Positions 1 through 8,400 of a DNA stretch of 64,000 nt are shown here, piece after piece. The notes under the pieces are model-generated. The model saw only the letters and a program-made list of their open reading frames with translations. It searched no databases and was not told the DNA's origin. The position numbers were made by a program, and so were the translations under genes. This stretch comes from Gammaproteobacteria bacterium (GTDB lineage Bacteria > Pseudomonadota > Gammaproteobacteria > Acidiferrobacterales > SZUA-150): positions 62,001 to 126,000 of the forward strand of contig JAOUOD010000005.1 in the NCBI GenBank assembly GCA_029880545.1, given 5' to 3'. Within the stretch, counting starts at the first letter, position 1, and the number at the start of each line of letters is the position of its first letter.

Positions 1-617
1 TTTCAACCTGGCTTTGGCACCTGACGGCAAATGCTGAAGGTGTGCCTGTTGACGAAAAAGGCCGGATCGAGTCATATAGCGCGGTACATTTATCCCATGC
101 TTCACTGGCGATCTCGGTGAAACATACCGGGCTCGGTTACGAAACCGCTGATCATGAAATTGACTCCCAGGGTATTGGTTATCGTATCGTGGCAACCCGG
201 CGCATGGACAATGGCCTGGGTTTCGGCTGGGGATTCTCGACATCAATATACAGCTCCAGTGCCAATCGTGTTGATCTCTATATGCAGCCGGTGATGGTTG
301 AGTTGTCGCTGTCCAGGAAATGGGCGGATTGGCAGGGCTATGCAAGCCTGGGTGCGGGTGACACCTATGTGCGATACAGCCTGGGGGTGAACGGAGACAC
401 GTATAATATTGAAGGCACGGACTCCAGTCCGTCTCTTGATGATTATCAGGTGCGTTTCGGTATCAACAGAAAATCCGGTGCCAGCACCCGGTTATTCCTG
501 GAGTACGAGTTGTTGCGCGTACACCTCAATGCCGATGGCTGGTTTAGCGGTGTCGACAAGGGTGGAACCATTCGCAGTTCGGCAATAAATGCAGGTATTC
601 TGTTTTTGTTGAACTGA
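1..617 (+). CDS. Outer-membrane beta-barrel-like protein, 5' end cut by window edge
   Basis: The reading frame is open from base 3, so the start and any signal peptide lie outside the window. The visible ~204 residues alternate polar and aromatic/aliphatic residues in short stretches typical of transmembrane beta strands, with Gly-rich turns. The chain ends in a hydrophobic strand (AGILFLLN) just before the stop. This suggests a small outer-membrane barrel. I do not recognise the family or ligand. A GTG at 42 is only an internal candidate start and is unlikely, because coding continues upstream of it. No downstream partner is evident; an eroded gene follows. Confidence 0.55.
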   Translation, partial: STWLWHLTANAEGVPVDEKGRIESYSAVHLSHASLAISVKHTGLGYETADHEIDSQGIGYRIVATRRMDNGLGFGWGFSTSIYSSSANRVDLYMQPVMVELSLSRKWADWQGYASLGAGDTYVRYSLGVNGDTYNIEGTDSSPSLDDYQVRFGINRKSGASTRLFLEYELLRVHLNADGWFSGVDKGGTIRSSAINAGILFLLN

Positions 618-649
618 CAGAAGAAGACAAGAAGCGTGCGAGTACTGTA

Positions 650-881
650 ATGGAAAGCAGCGTCGCGATAGCTGCCGATGCCGGATCAGGAATTGATCGC
701 GCCGCTACCCGGGCCGGAATCCCGGTGCCGTGGGGGTGTCGCAATTTAACCCGTAGACCAGGTCGCCGAGCCGGAAGACATTGCCGAGGCTGTCAGCTGG
801 ATGAGTTCAGACGCGACTTCCTGTTTGAATGGTCATGCCAGGACCGCTGATGGCGGTTTCGTCGCGCACTGGGTATTGTGA
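650..881 (+). pseudogene. Remnant of a short-chain dehydrogenase/reductase (SDR)
   Basis: Two pieces of an SDR can be read in different frames. From about 650 the frame gives VAIAADAGSGIDRAATRAG, which resembles the Gly-rich NAD(P)-binding N-terminus (TGxGxGIGRA). From 756 to 881 another frame gives EPEDIAEAVSWMSSDA and then NGHARTADGGF, the classical SDR C-terminal signature (PEDIA...LxSDxAxxxxGxxxxxDGG), ending in TGA. The catalytic YxxxK segment and most of the Rossmann core are missing, and a TAA lies at 747 in the C-terminal frame. The likely history is a large internal deletion plus frameshift. The homology call rests on motif recognition only. The rest of 618-1007 holds nothing else I can support. 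Confidence 0.65.
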
Positions 882-1007
882 TTTTTGTCGCCAACGCCGG
901 GTTTGACAGGCATTGGCGGCTTACATTTTTCTCCAGACCCTATAAAATCCGCACTGAATAATCATTCCCGAAACCGGGAAGACACATAACAAGAGGAGGA
1001 GTACGGG

Positions 1008-2510
1008 ATGCAGGGTCTTGATATCGCTGTATTGATCATTTATATCCTAGCCGTTACCGCGTTCGGTGCCTGGTTTTACCGGCGTGCTGATACACCGGAA
1101 GGTTTTACCGCGGCCGGAAGCCGTCTTCCTGGCTGGGCGGTCGGGCTGTCCATATTTGGAACCTATCTGTCTTCCATCTCATTCCTGGCGCTGCCGGGAA
1201 AAGCCTACGCCAGCAACTGGCTGGCATTTGTGTTCTCGCTGTCGCTGCCGTTGGCGGCCTGGGCAGCCGGAAAATGGTTTGTGCCACTTTATCGCGCATC
1301 CGGGGATGTATCCGCCTATGCCTATCTTGAGCGCCGGTTCGGATTATGGGCGCGCATGTATGCCATGACATTTTACCTGCTCACGCAACTCGCGCGCATG
1401 GGTACCATCATGTTCCTGATTGCGCTGGCGCTGGAAAGTCTTACAGGCTGGGATATCAAAACCATTATTGTTGTTTCAGGAATCCTCATTACCTTTTATA
1501 CCGTGGTCGGTGGTATCGAGGCGGTCATCTGGACGGATGTGATACAGAGTATTGTGCTGACCTTGGGTGCAATGGCCTGTGTCGCGGTCCTGCTGCTGGG
1601 CGATCCTGGCGCTGCGGCGTTATTCAGCAAGGCTGCCGAAGCAGACAAGTTCTCGCTGGGCTCGTTCGCGCCGGTATTTACCGAGGCGACCGTATGGGTG
1701 GTGCTGCTCTATGGCATTGTCATCAACCTGCAGAACTTTGGTGTTGACCAGTCCTATATTCAGCGCTACCAGACGGCTCGCTCGCTGGAAGATGCGCGTT
1801 GCTCGGTCTGGATTGGCGTCCTGGTATATATACCCGTAGGCCTGATGTTCCTGTTGATAGGCAGCCTGCTATGGGCCTACTACCAGTTGAGCCCGGAACT
1901 GTTGCCAGAAGCGTTGCAGGCAGCCGGCTCCGGTGACCGTGTGTTCCCGCACTTTATTGTGACCCAGTTGCCCGCCGGCATAACCGGATTGCTGATTGCC
2001 GCTCTGGCCGCTGCTGCCATGAGTTCGGTGGATACTTCAATCAATTCTTCATCCACGATCCTGATGACGGATGTATACAGGCGCCTGGTCAATCCTGGTG
2101 CCAGTGACAAACAGGCCATGCGTTTCCTGCGCCTGGCTACCGTAGGCCTGGGTGTTCTTGGTACGGCCACGGCATTGCTGATGATATCCATCAAGAGTGC
2201 GCTTGACGTATGGTGGCACCTGGCCGGTATTTTTTCCGGTGGCATGCTTGGCCTGTTCCTGCTTGGTGCATTTTCACGTCGGGCCGCCGGCGCCCAGGCA
2301 TTGGCGGCGATGGTGGCAGGATTCGCGGTTATCGTATGGGCCACGTTCAGCAGCAAGGTCGATGCCGCCTGGGCCAACAGTCTGCACAGTTTCATGACAA
2401 CGGTTATTGCTACTGTTGCAATATTCGGTGTTGGTATCCTGCTGTCACGTGGACGTGAGCGACGCGGCGTCAGCAAGCCGGCGGAAACGATATACGATAT
2501 CGAGCAGTAG
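1008..2510 (+). CDS. Sodium:solute symporter (SSS family)
   Basis: A 500-residue polytopic membrane protein with about 13 hydrophobic segments. It is a member of the sodium:solute symporter family (PutP/PanF/SGLT type), which couples Na+ entry to uptake of a small solute. Family hallmarks include the early GxxxYLSSISFLALPGKAY-like unwound helix region near residues 50-65 and the conserved A(A)MSSVDTSINSSSTI segment near 335-350. That segment contains Ser/Thr residues used for sodium coordination in this family. The ATG is preceded by a strong AAGAGGAGG ribosome-binding site. The substrate cannot be told from sequence; sialic acid-type and carboxylate-type members look alike at this level. It stands alone, 46 bases before the next gene. 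Confidence 0.85.
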   Translation: MQGLDIAVLIIYILAVTAFGAWFYRRADTPEGFTAAGSRLPGWAVGLSIFGTYLSSISFLALPGKAYASNWLAFVFSLSLPLAAWAAGKWFVPLYRASGDVSAYAYLERRFGLWARMYAMTFYLLTQLARMGTIMFLIALALESLTGWDIKTIIVVSGILITFYTVVGGIEAVIWTDVIQSIVLTLGAMACVAVLLLGDPGAAALFSKAAEADKFSLGSFAPVFTEATVWVVLLYGIVINLQNFGVDQSYIQRYQTARSLEDARCSVWIGVLVYIPVGLMFLLIGSLLWAYYQLSPELLPEALQAAGSGDRVFPHFIVTQLPAGITGLLIAALAAAAMSSVDTSINSSSTILMTDVYRRLVNPGASDKQAMRFLRLATVGLGVLGTATALLMISIKSALDVWWHLAGIFSGGMLGLFLLGAFSRRAAGAQALAAMVAGFAVIVWATFSSKVDAAWANSLHSFMTTVIATVAIFGVGILLSRGRERRGVSKPAETIYDIEQ

Positions 2511-2556
2511 ATTCATGTTCGATTGAAACAGGTACTGACAACAGGGAGGTAGGAAG

Positions 2557-3618
2557 ATGGCAAAGAATATCGTGGTGTTTTCCGATGGTACGGGGCAAGA
2601 AGGGGGAAACGGTTTCAATACCAATATCTACAAACTTTTCAACATGATCGAGGATCGTACAGCGGAGCAGGTGGCTTTTTATGATGCCGGTCTGGGAACC
2701 GGCTGGAACAAGCTCAGTGGCATGATCGGCGGCGCCGGAATGTCACGAAATATCCAGGAATGTTATCGATTCATATTTGATCATTACGAAGCCGGGGATA
2801 ATATTTTCCTGTTTGGATTCAGTCGTGGCGCGGCAACGGTGCGCAGCCTGTCGAGCTTTATTCATTACTTCGGTATCCTGCCGAAGTCCAGGCCGGAGCT
2901 GATCAAGAAGGCATACGCTATATATCGGATCGGCGATGCCGAAAAACGCAAGCAGGCGGCCGATGACTTTGTCAGTCGGCATCGCACCATGTGGACAAGA
3001 ATCCGCTTTCTCGGTTGTTATGATACGGTAGCCGCACTTGGCTTGCCATCGAAGACAGCCAGCGCATTTCTCGACGGGCTGCCCGGGTTCCGTCACAAGT
3101 TTCATGATTTCCGTTTGAGCGAAAGCGTCGAGACCGCCTGTCACGCGTTGGCCATTGATGATGAGCGCAAAACCTTTCATCCGATTCCGTGGGAAAATCA
3201 GGTGCTGGATTACCAGGTGATAAAGCAGGTCTGGTTTTGTGGCGTGCATACAGATGTGGGTGGCGGTTACAAAAAGCAGGGCCTGGCTGGCATTCCCCTG
3301 GTATGGATGACCCGGCATGCTGTGGACAAGGGGCTGAAAATCTATAATGGTCACAAGGTCCTGATCAAGGAGGCGGCTGACGGTCACATGCATGACTCCC
3401 GCGAAGGCATTGCTTCGGTATATCGAAAGAAACAAAGGCAATGGGATGCAGCACGTCTGGGTAAGCCGGTTGTTCATGAAAGCGTGTTGCAGCGCAAGCT
3501 GAACCAGGACAACAAGGAATCACCCGTCTATCGACCATGGATACTGGATATGGATCATGATGTTGAACCCTGGCTGCGGCATGAACAACAGCCATGGTTT
3601 GTTGATAACAAGCCGTGA
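2557..3618 (+). CDS. DUF2235 alpha/beta-hydrolase-like protein
   Basis: A 353-residue cytosolic protein of the DUF2235 family (Tle1-like alpha/beta hydrolase fold). The N-terminus has the family signature VVFSDGTG (residues 6-13). The nucleophile elbow GFSRGAA has Ser89 as likely nucleophile. The conserved HTDVGGGY segment near residue 230 supplies likely acid and His residues. Some family members are type VI secretion phospholipase effectors, but no VgrG, immunity or secretion genes are nearby, so a secreted-effector role is not supported here. The start has a GGGAGG ribosome-binding site. Its stop overlaps the start of the following methyltransferase by four bases, suggesting co-translation. 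Confidence 0.75.
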   Translation: MAKNIVVFSDGTGQEGGNGFNTNIYKLFNMIEDRTAEQVAFYDAGLGTGWNKLSGMIGGAGMSRNIQECYRFIFDHYEAGDNIFLFGFSRGAATVRSLSSFIHYFGILPKSRPELIKKAYAIYRIGDAEKRKQAADDFVSRHRTMWTRIRFLGCYDTVAALGLPSKTASAFLDGLPGFRHKFHDFRLSESVETACHALAIDDERKTFHPIPWENQVLDYQVIKQVWFCGVHTDVGGGYKKQGLAGIPLVWMTRHAVDKGLKIYNGHKVLIKEAADGHMHDSREGIASVYRKKQRQWDAARLGKPVVHESVLQRKLNQDNKESPVYRPWILDMDHDVEPWLRHEQQPWFVDNKP

Positions 3619-4253
3619 GTCGGACTGATGCATTTGGTGGGCATGTAACCCGGTACGATGCCTGGTTCGACTCCAATGCGGAGAGTTACCAAGCTGAGCT
3701 GAATGCGCTGCGCTCCCTGTTACACGGGTCAGGGTCAGCGCTTGAAGTAGGTGTCGGCACCGGGCGGTTTGCTGCAGAGCTGGGTATCGGTATCGGCGTT
3801 GATGCGTCAGCGGCCATGCTGGCCGTGGCGAGTCAGCGAAACCTGCATGTTGCGCAGGCTTTGGCTGAATCTTTGCCATTCCGTGATGCATCGTTTGACT
3901 GCCTGCTATTTGTAACCAGCCTGTGTTTTGTTCGTTCTGTCGAAGCAGCTTTGGCTGAAGCTGTTCGCGTGTTGCGACCTGGCGGCGCGTTGATTATCGG
4001 TATGATCAATGCGGACAGCCAACTTGGCAGGCAATACCAGGTGCGACAGCACGACAGCGTGTTTTATCGTGATGCCCGGTTTATGACCGTATCCGGACTG
4101 GAGAACTTGCTGACGCGACCCGGGCTCAAGATTGATCGGTGGTGTCAAACCCTGGCCAGTAATGAGCGCGGCGACACTGATTTTTCTGCAAGTCCGGGAA
4201 ACAGGCCAGGGGGATTTGTTGTTGTGCGCGCGCTAAAATCTGCCGTGATCTGA
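3615..4253 (+). CDS. Class I SAM-dependent methyltransferase
   Basis: A 212-residue cytosolic protein with a Rossmann-like S-adenosylmethionine fold. Motif I EVGVGTG lies at residues 44-50. An acidic residue follows the second strand (GVDASAAML), and RVLRPGGALIIG is the typical methyltransferase-11 post-motif near residues 119-130. The start is a GTG within a GTGA overlap with the upstream DUF2235 gene, indicating translational coupling. The methyl acceptor is unknown; no substrate-specific domain is visible. The gene ends convergently with rimK on the other strand, 23 bases away. Confidence 0.8.
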   Translation: MSRTDAFGGHVTRYDAWFDSNAESYQAELNALRSLLHGSGSALEVGVGTGRFAAELGIGIGVDASAAMLAVASQRNLHVAQALAESLPFRDASFDCLLFVTSLCFVRSVEAALAEAVRVLRPGGALIIGMINADSQLGRQYQVRQHDSVFYRDARFMTVSGLENLLTRPGLKIDRWCQTLASNERGDTDFSASPGNRPGGFVVVRALKSAVI

Positions 4254-4276
4254 GCCGCGCGCCGGTGTCACGGTCT

Positions 4277-5182
4277 TCAGCCTTTGCCCCGGGTCTTGGT
4301 ACGATGAGGCCTCGCATTTTTCTCAATGAAGGCAACAATCATGTTGGCAACATCCTTGCCGGTAGATTTCTCGATACCTTCGAGCCCGGGTGAGGAATTG
4401 ACTTCCATAATCAACGGTCCGCGAGATGACCTGAGTATATCCACGCCGGCCATGTTGAGGCCGATAATTCGCGTGGCGCGAATGGCGGCCGCACGTTCTT
4501 CCTTGCTCAACTTGGTCAGGATAGCGGTGCCGCCGCGATGCAGGTTGGAACGAAACTCGCCTTCCTTGGCAGTACGTTCCATAGCAGCAACAACCTTGTC
4601 GCCGACGACAAAACAACGAATATCGGAACCCCTGGCTTCCTTGATAAACTCCTGGACCAGGAAGTTGGCATCCAGTTCATGGAAGGCATCAATCAGGCTT
4701 TCAGCTGCCTTCTGGGTTTCAGCCAGTACCACGCCGCGACCCTGCGTGCCTTCCGTAATCTTCACAACCAGCGGCGCACCGCCGACCAGGTCAATAAGTG
4801 CATTGGTATCATCTACCGAGTGGGCAAAGCCGGTAATAGGCAATCCAACACCTTTTCGCGCCAACAGCTGCAGGCTGCGCAACTTGTCGCGCGCGCGGCC
4901 GATGGAGACGGATTCATTTATCGGATAGACGCCCATCATTTCAAACTGGCGCAATACCGCCAGTCCGTAACGGGTGATGGATGCGCCGATGCGTGGAATC
5001 ACCGCATCAAAGTCGGTCAGTTTCTCCCCGTGGTAGCTCAATGATGGCCGGTCCGAAGTGACATCGATGTAGCATTTGAGCGGATCAATAACCTTGGCCT
5101 TGTGTCCGCGAGCTTCGGCAGCCTCAACCAGGCGGCGTGTTGAATACAGTCGACGATTGCGCGAGAGAATGGCGATCTTCAT
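4277..5182 (-). CDS. rimK: RimK-type alpha-L-glutamate ligase
   Basis: A 301-residue ATP-grasp enzyme matching the length and layout of RimK. RimK adds glutamate to the C-terminus of ribosomal protein S6 in E. coli and can make poly-glutamate. It starts [18 protein letters not shown], the RimK N-terminal strand. It has the ATP-grasp features [13 protein letters not shown] near residues 137-150, and a metal-binding end segment [14 protein letters not shown] near 255-268. The start lies two bases downstream of the stop of the RimB-like protease, so the two form a tight operon read on the minus strand. Confidence 0.9.
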   Translation of the reverse strand: MKIAILSRNRRLYSTRRLVEAAEARGHKAKVIDPLKCYIDVTSDRPSLSYHGEKLTDFDAVIPRIGASITRYGLAVLRQFEMMGVYPINESVSIGRARDKLRSLQLLARKGVGLPITGFAHSVDDTNALIDLVGGAPLVVKITEGTQGRGVVLAETQKAAESLIDAFHELDANFLVQEFIKEARGSDIRCFVVGDKVVAAMERTAKEGEFRSNLHRGGTAILTKLSKEERAAAIRATRIIGLNMAGVDILRSSRGPLIMEVNSSPGLEGIEKSTGKDVANMIVAFIEKNARPHRTKTRGKG

Positions 5183-5184
5183 GG

Positions 5185-5682
5185 TTATTCCTCTTCGTCG
5201 TGTCGGCGGCTGAGTATCGATAACAGTGTCGGACTGGCATCCGGCTTGCCGGCGAGATGGTCGGCGCCCGGGTCAACAACAAAGTTGTCAACTATGGCTG
5301 TACGACCCAGCAGCATGCGAAAGCGCATGCTGTCACGATTGGTCAACGTGGTCTCAATAGGCCAGGTCAGGTCACCAATAACGATATGGGTGCGAATAAC
5401 GTAACGTTCTTCCTTGTGGCCACCGGAATCGGAGACCATGCGTCGATCAATGACTGCGGCTTCGCAATGCAGTTCGGTGCGCGTATTGTTGCGCTCCGGG
5501 TGCAGGCCAAAGCGCACATGTTTGACACCGTCTTTTTCAAACGGTTCGACGTAAAAAGCGTGCAGTGCCGAGGTGCGCGCCCCGGTGTCGACCTTGCATT
5601 CGATGAGATCAATACCAAGGTCGGGCAGGGCAATCCATTCTCGCCAGCCCAGCACGGGGAAGTTTCGGCTTTCAATTGGCAT
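5185..5682 (-). CDS. RimB-like retropepsin-type (ATP-dependent zinc) protease
   Basis: A 165-residue protein of the family annotated as ATP-dependent zinc protease or RimB, with a retropepsin-like fold. The aspartic-protease signature [12 protein letters not shown] has Asp32 as the candidate catalytic residue. The conserved LLGRTAI(V) segment lies near residues 124-130. In known RimABK systems RimB trims the glutamate tail that RimK adds, so the neighbouring rimK supports that role. I see no separate rimA here. The ATG is the first in-frame start with the family's N-terminus ([14 protein letters not shown]). Confidence 0.75.
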   Translation of the reverse strand: MPIESRNFPVLGWREWIALPDLGIDLIECKVDTGARTSALHAFYVEPFEKDGVKHVRFGLHPERNNTRTELHCEAAVIDRRMVSDSGGHKEERYVIRTHIVIGDLTWPIETTLTNRDSMRFRMLLGRTAIVDNFVVDPGADHLAGKPDASPTLLSILSRRHDEEE

Positions 5683-5759
5683 CAGGTTTTCCTTTGTTGT
5701 TCACGTCCAGGATGGCAGTCAGTATGGCTGCCCGATGAACTGGTCATCGGGTCCCGGTG

Positions 5760-6344
5760 TTAAGGGGCAAGTCGCCGGGACTGCCAGTTTCCTTCGGTGT
5801 CCCGATTGAACAGGAAGCGGTCATGCAGCCGGTCCGCACCGTTTATCCAGAATTCTATTTCTTCCGGTATTACGCGGTAACCACCCCAATGGGGTGGTCG
5901 GGGCACATCCTGATCCCGAAATTGGTCGGTAAAGTGCTGTAGCCGTTGTTCAAGTGAAGCGCGGTCCGGGATTTCCCGGCTCTGCTCCGATGCCCAGGCA
6001 CCCAGCTGGCTGCCCCGGGGGCGCCTGGCAAAATAGGCGTCAGATGCTTCCGGCGGCGTTTGTTCGGCCTTGCCCCGGATATGAACCTGGTAACCCAGCT
6101 CGTCCCACCAGAATGACAATGCTACCCGGGCATTGCCGGCGATGTGCGCGCCCTTAGCGCTTTCATAGTTGGTGTGAAAGACAAAGCCGCGGTCATCAAA
6201 ACTGCTCAACAATACAATGCGGCTGTGCGGCTGGCGGCGTTCGTCCACCGTGGTCAGCATCATCGCGTTGGGTTTGTCGATACTGGCTTTGCCAGCCATC
6301 TCGAACCAGTCGGAAAACTGGTCAATGGGATTGGATTTAATCAT
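5760..6344 (-). CDS. pdxH: Pyridoxamine 5'-phosphate oxidase
   Basis: A 194-residue flavoenzyme that oxidises pyridoxamine or pyridoxine 5'-phosphate to pyridoxal 5'-phosphate in the cytosol. The split-barrel FMN fold is recognisable. The PNPOx segment MMLTTVDERRQPHSRIVLL lies near residues 28-46. FHTNYESAKG follows, and then the C-terminal signature EFWINGADRLHDRF(L). It is slightly shorter than E. coli PdxH at the N-terminus, as in many members. It is transcribed on the minus strand, divergent from the small membrane protein gene at 6453 and probably not coupled to rimK/rimB (77-base gap). Confidence 0.93.
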   Translation of the reverse strand: MIKSNPIDQFSDWFEMAGKASIDKPNAMMLTTVDERRQPHSRIVLLSSFDDRGFVFHTNYESAKGAHIAGNARVALSFWWDELGYQVHIRGKAEQTPPEASDAYFARRPRGSQLGAWASEQSREIPDRASLEQRLQHFTDQFRDQDVPRPPHWGGYRVIPEEIEFWINGADRLHDRFLFNRDTEGNWQSRRLAP

Positions 6345-6452
6345 TACCAGGCAATCCTTTCGGGGTTTGGCGGCGATTGTTGTCGGGAATCAAGGTTTCC
6401 GCAGAAGCCGTGTAGTTATCATTTTAAATCATAAAATGAAAGCGGGGCAGTC

Positions 6453-6800
6453 ATGAAAATCAAAATCCAAGTCAAATCAGCGGAGTGGTGGTACTGGGCG
6501 CTGACCCTGGTTGCCATGATTGTCGGACTATCAGGTTTTGTCGAGGGATTTTACGCGGTAATTGCTGTCAGCGCTTTCCAGTTCGCAGTGTTTTGGTTCA
6601 AAAAGGGGTTTATGGCGTTTCCGACCCAGGTGCGTTTTGTTTACGGGCTTTTTACCGTGATTGCGTTATTTGATTCAACACGCATCTTTTACTGGGCGCT
6701 GTTGGTCGGAACCGTCATGGTGACATTATTTGATCGTTGTATTATTGCCAGGGTGCTGATCTTTATGCCCTGGAACAAGGGCGTCAAGCTGAGCGTCTGA
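6453..6800 (+). CDS. Small conserved-looking inner-membrane protein, unknown
   Basis: A 115-residue protein with about four hydrophobic segments separated by short basic loops (FWFKKG, NKGVKL), consistent with an inner-membrane protein with positively charged cytosolic loops. I do not recognise a family. The start is an ATG after a GGGG(C)A ribosome-binding site. Only 52 bases separate it from the CDF-like transporter on the same strand, so they may be co-transcribed. Confidence 0.6.
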   Translation: MKIKIQVKSAEWWYWALTLVAMIVGLSGFVEGFYAVIAVSAFQFAVFWFKKGFMAFPTQVRFVYGLFTVIALFDSTRIFYWALLVGTVMVTLFDRCIIARVLIFMPWNKGVKLSV

Positions 6801-6852
6801 AAACGGCTCCGGTTCTGCTATTATCGGCTTTTTGCAGCGACGCGGGGTGATA

Positions 6853-7497
6853 ATGGCGGGTTGTGGTTGTGGGCACGAAGAAATGGTTGCCGGGTCGGAT
6901 CAGGGTTCGGCCGGTCAGCGTCGTGATCTCATCATCCTTTTGCTGATCAATGCCGTCATGTTTGTCGTCGAACTGGCAGCCGGCTGGATTGCCCAGTCCG
7001 CCGGGTTGGTGGCCGATTCCCTGGACATGTTTGCCGATGCCGCGGTCTACGGTATTGCACTGTATGCGGTGGCGCGTTCGGCCAACCTGAAGATCACTGC
7101 TGCCCGCCTGAGTGGTTTGTTCCAGATGATATTGGCGCTGACGGTGTTGCTGGAAGTGGGGCGGCGTGTATTGGTTGGCAGTGAGCCGGAATCCCCGCTG
7201 ATGATTGCGATCGGCCTGCTGGCGCTGGCGGCCAATGTCGCCTGCCTGCTGCTGATTGCCAGGCACCGCAAGGGTGAGGTTCACATGCGTGCCAGCTGGA
7301 TATTTTCAGCCAACGACGTTATGGCCAACGTAGCTGTTATTGCCAGTGGATTCCTGGTCGCCTGGCTGGACAGTCGCTGGCCGGACCTGGTCGTTGGCCT
7401 AGCTATCGCGGTGCTGGTCTTTTATGGTGGCCGGCGCATCCTGGTCGAAGCGGAAACCGAGCGTAGCCGTTGTTCGGTCGCAGGTTCCGGGACCTAG
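6853..7497 (+). CDS. CDF-like cation transporter (cation efflux fold)
   Basis: A protein of 214 residues with five to six predicted transmembrane helices. It starts with a metal-ligand-like MAGCGCGHEE segment. The segment ELAAGWIAQSAGLVADSLDM then matches the cation diffusion facilitator (CDF) pattern, in which a conserved Asp of helix II (SLDM) binds metal. A second ND motif (SANDVMANV) corresponds to the helix V metal site. The C-terminal cytoplasmic domain typical of CDF proteins is missing, as in short family members. I chose the ATG at 6853 over the TTG at 6832 and GTG at 6847. Likely function is divalent-metal export; the metal is unknown. Confidence 0.7.
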   Translation: MAGCGCGHEEMVAGSDQGSAGQRRDLIILLLINAVMFVVELAAGWIAQSAGLVADSLDMFADAAVYGIALYAVARSANLKITAARLSGLFQMILALTVLLEVGRRVLVGSEPESPLMIAIGLLALAANVACLLLIARHRKGEVHMRASWIFSANDVMANVAVIASGFLVAWLDSRWPDLVVGLAIAVLVFYGGRRILVEAETERSRCSVAGSGT

Positions 7498-7504
7498 GCG
7501 CGGC

Positions 7505-7726
7505 CTATTGTTCCTTTCGGGTGACGTCGTGCAGTTTGTCGCGGGCGCCTTCTACCAGCTCACCGGTCTTGCGTTTGACAGTGTCTGTCATCCGGTTGGC
7601 CACACTGCGATCCTTGAAAGGGTTGCTCAGTAGCGGTTCGCCGCGACCAAAGTTAATCCCGAGCGGAAACCCTATAATCAGTCCGATTATTATGCCTGTG
7701 ATCAATAGCTTAAACGCTTTTTGCAC
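7505..7726 (-). CDS. Small single-pass membrane protein, unknown
   Basis: A 73-residue protein with one strong N-terminal membrane helix (LLITGIIIGLIIGFPLGINF) followed by a charged, probably alpha-helical tail rich in Lys, Arg and Glu. The ATG has a good AGGAGAAA ribosome-binding site on the minus strand. It ends 7 bases from the convergent CDF-like gene. No family recognised; the layout (anchor plus amphipathic tail) resembles small stress or envelope proteins. Confidence 0.55.
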   Translation of the reverse strand: MQKAFKLLITGIIIGLIIGFPLGINFGRGEPLLSNPFKDRSVANRMTDTVKRKTGELVEGARDKLHDVTRKEQ

Positions 7727-7880
7727 GTCTTTTCTCCTGTTTTGGCCATTCTAGCCAGACTTGATTGACCATTCCAGTTTTCAATATTTGACAAAAGCGG
7801 CTGGAATCGCGAGCAATGATTCTTCATAATAAATTTTATTACTTTAATAAAGAAATTACGAAAAATCACAGGGTGTATTA

Positions 7881-8171
7881 ATGACCAGTCCCGATTTTAG
7901 AGAGTGTCGAAAGTACGAGCGCAGCGAGATATCAATTGAAGTACTGGTAACGATGCCGGGCAGGACTCCCATGAAGCTGAAAACCGGCAACATCTCCGAA
8001 GGCGGGGTGTTCCTGTTGTCCGGCGGCAGGAACATGCCGAGGCCTGGGACAGAGTTAAGCGTAACCTTGCCGGAGTTTCTGAACCAGGCTCAGCCGGTGG
8101 CAATGAAGGCGGTGGTGCGACACTACAGTGACTGCGGAATCGGTATTGAATTTCTCGGCAGGCTCGCCTGA
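7881..8171 (+). CDS. PilZ-domain protein (putative c-di-GMP effector)
   Basis: A 96-residue single-domain PilZ protein. The two c-di-GMP-binding signatures are present: RxxxR (Arg10 and Arg14 in RECRKYER) and N/DxSxxG (NISEGG, Asn37, Ser39, Gly42). A binding role for cyclic di-GMP is therefore well supported. Its position just upstream of the flagellin gene suggests, but does not prove, a role in motility control. The partner is unknown. The region upstream (7727-7880) is AT-rich, with a TTGACA at 7788 but no well-spaced -10. Confidence 0.85.
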   Translation: MTSPDFRECRKYERSEISIEVLVTMPGRTPMKLKTGNISEGGVFLLSGGRNMPRPGTELSVTLPEFLNQAQPVAMKAVVRHYSDCGIGIEFLGRLA

Positions 8172-8263
8172 GCAAGATCACCAACTGACCCTTCCCCGTC
8201 TGGCATGGCTAGCCGCTGGTCGCAGGCCTGACTGACCGGCAATTAATTTCCTTTCTGTATTTC

Positions 8264-8290
8264 TAAAGATTTTTCCTGGCACCCCGATAA
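8264..8290 (+). promoter_or_regulatory. Sigma-28 (FliA) promoter of fliC
   Basis: TAAA at 8264-8267, then 15 bases, then CCCGATAA at 8283-8290. The consensus is TAAA-N15-GCCGATAA, so only one base differs. It lies about 110 bases before the fliC ATG, giving a ~100-base leader. The only good sigma-28 match I found is in front of flagellin, which is expected for a late flagellar gene. Confidence 0.88.
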
Positions 8291-8400
8291 CTGTATCGAG
8301 GGTTCGCCCTTATGCCATCACACGGCATTCATGAGTAATACATACGTGAATTTAACCGGCCATTGGCTGAATTGACAGTCATGGCCCAGAGGAGAGAAAA

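Noticed and set aside
650-850. 66-codon frame taken as a real gene
   Set aside because: Its start resembles an SDR Gly-rich motif and the rest of the SDR is in another frame, so it is reported as a pseudogene instead.
903-946. TTGACA and TATAAA before the symporter as a sigma-70 promoter
   Set aside because: The two elements are 32 bases apart, far from the 16-18 required.
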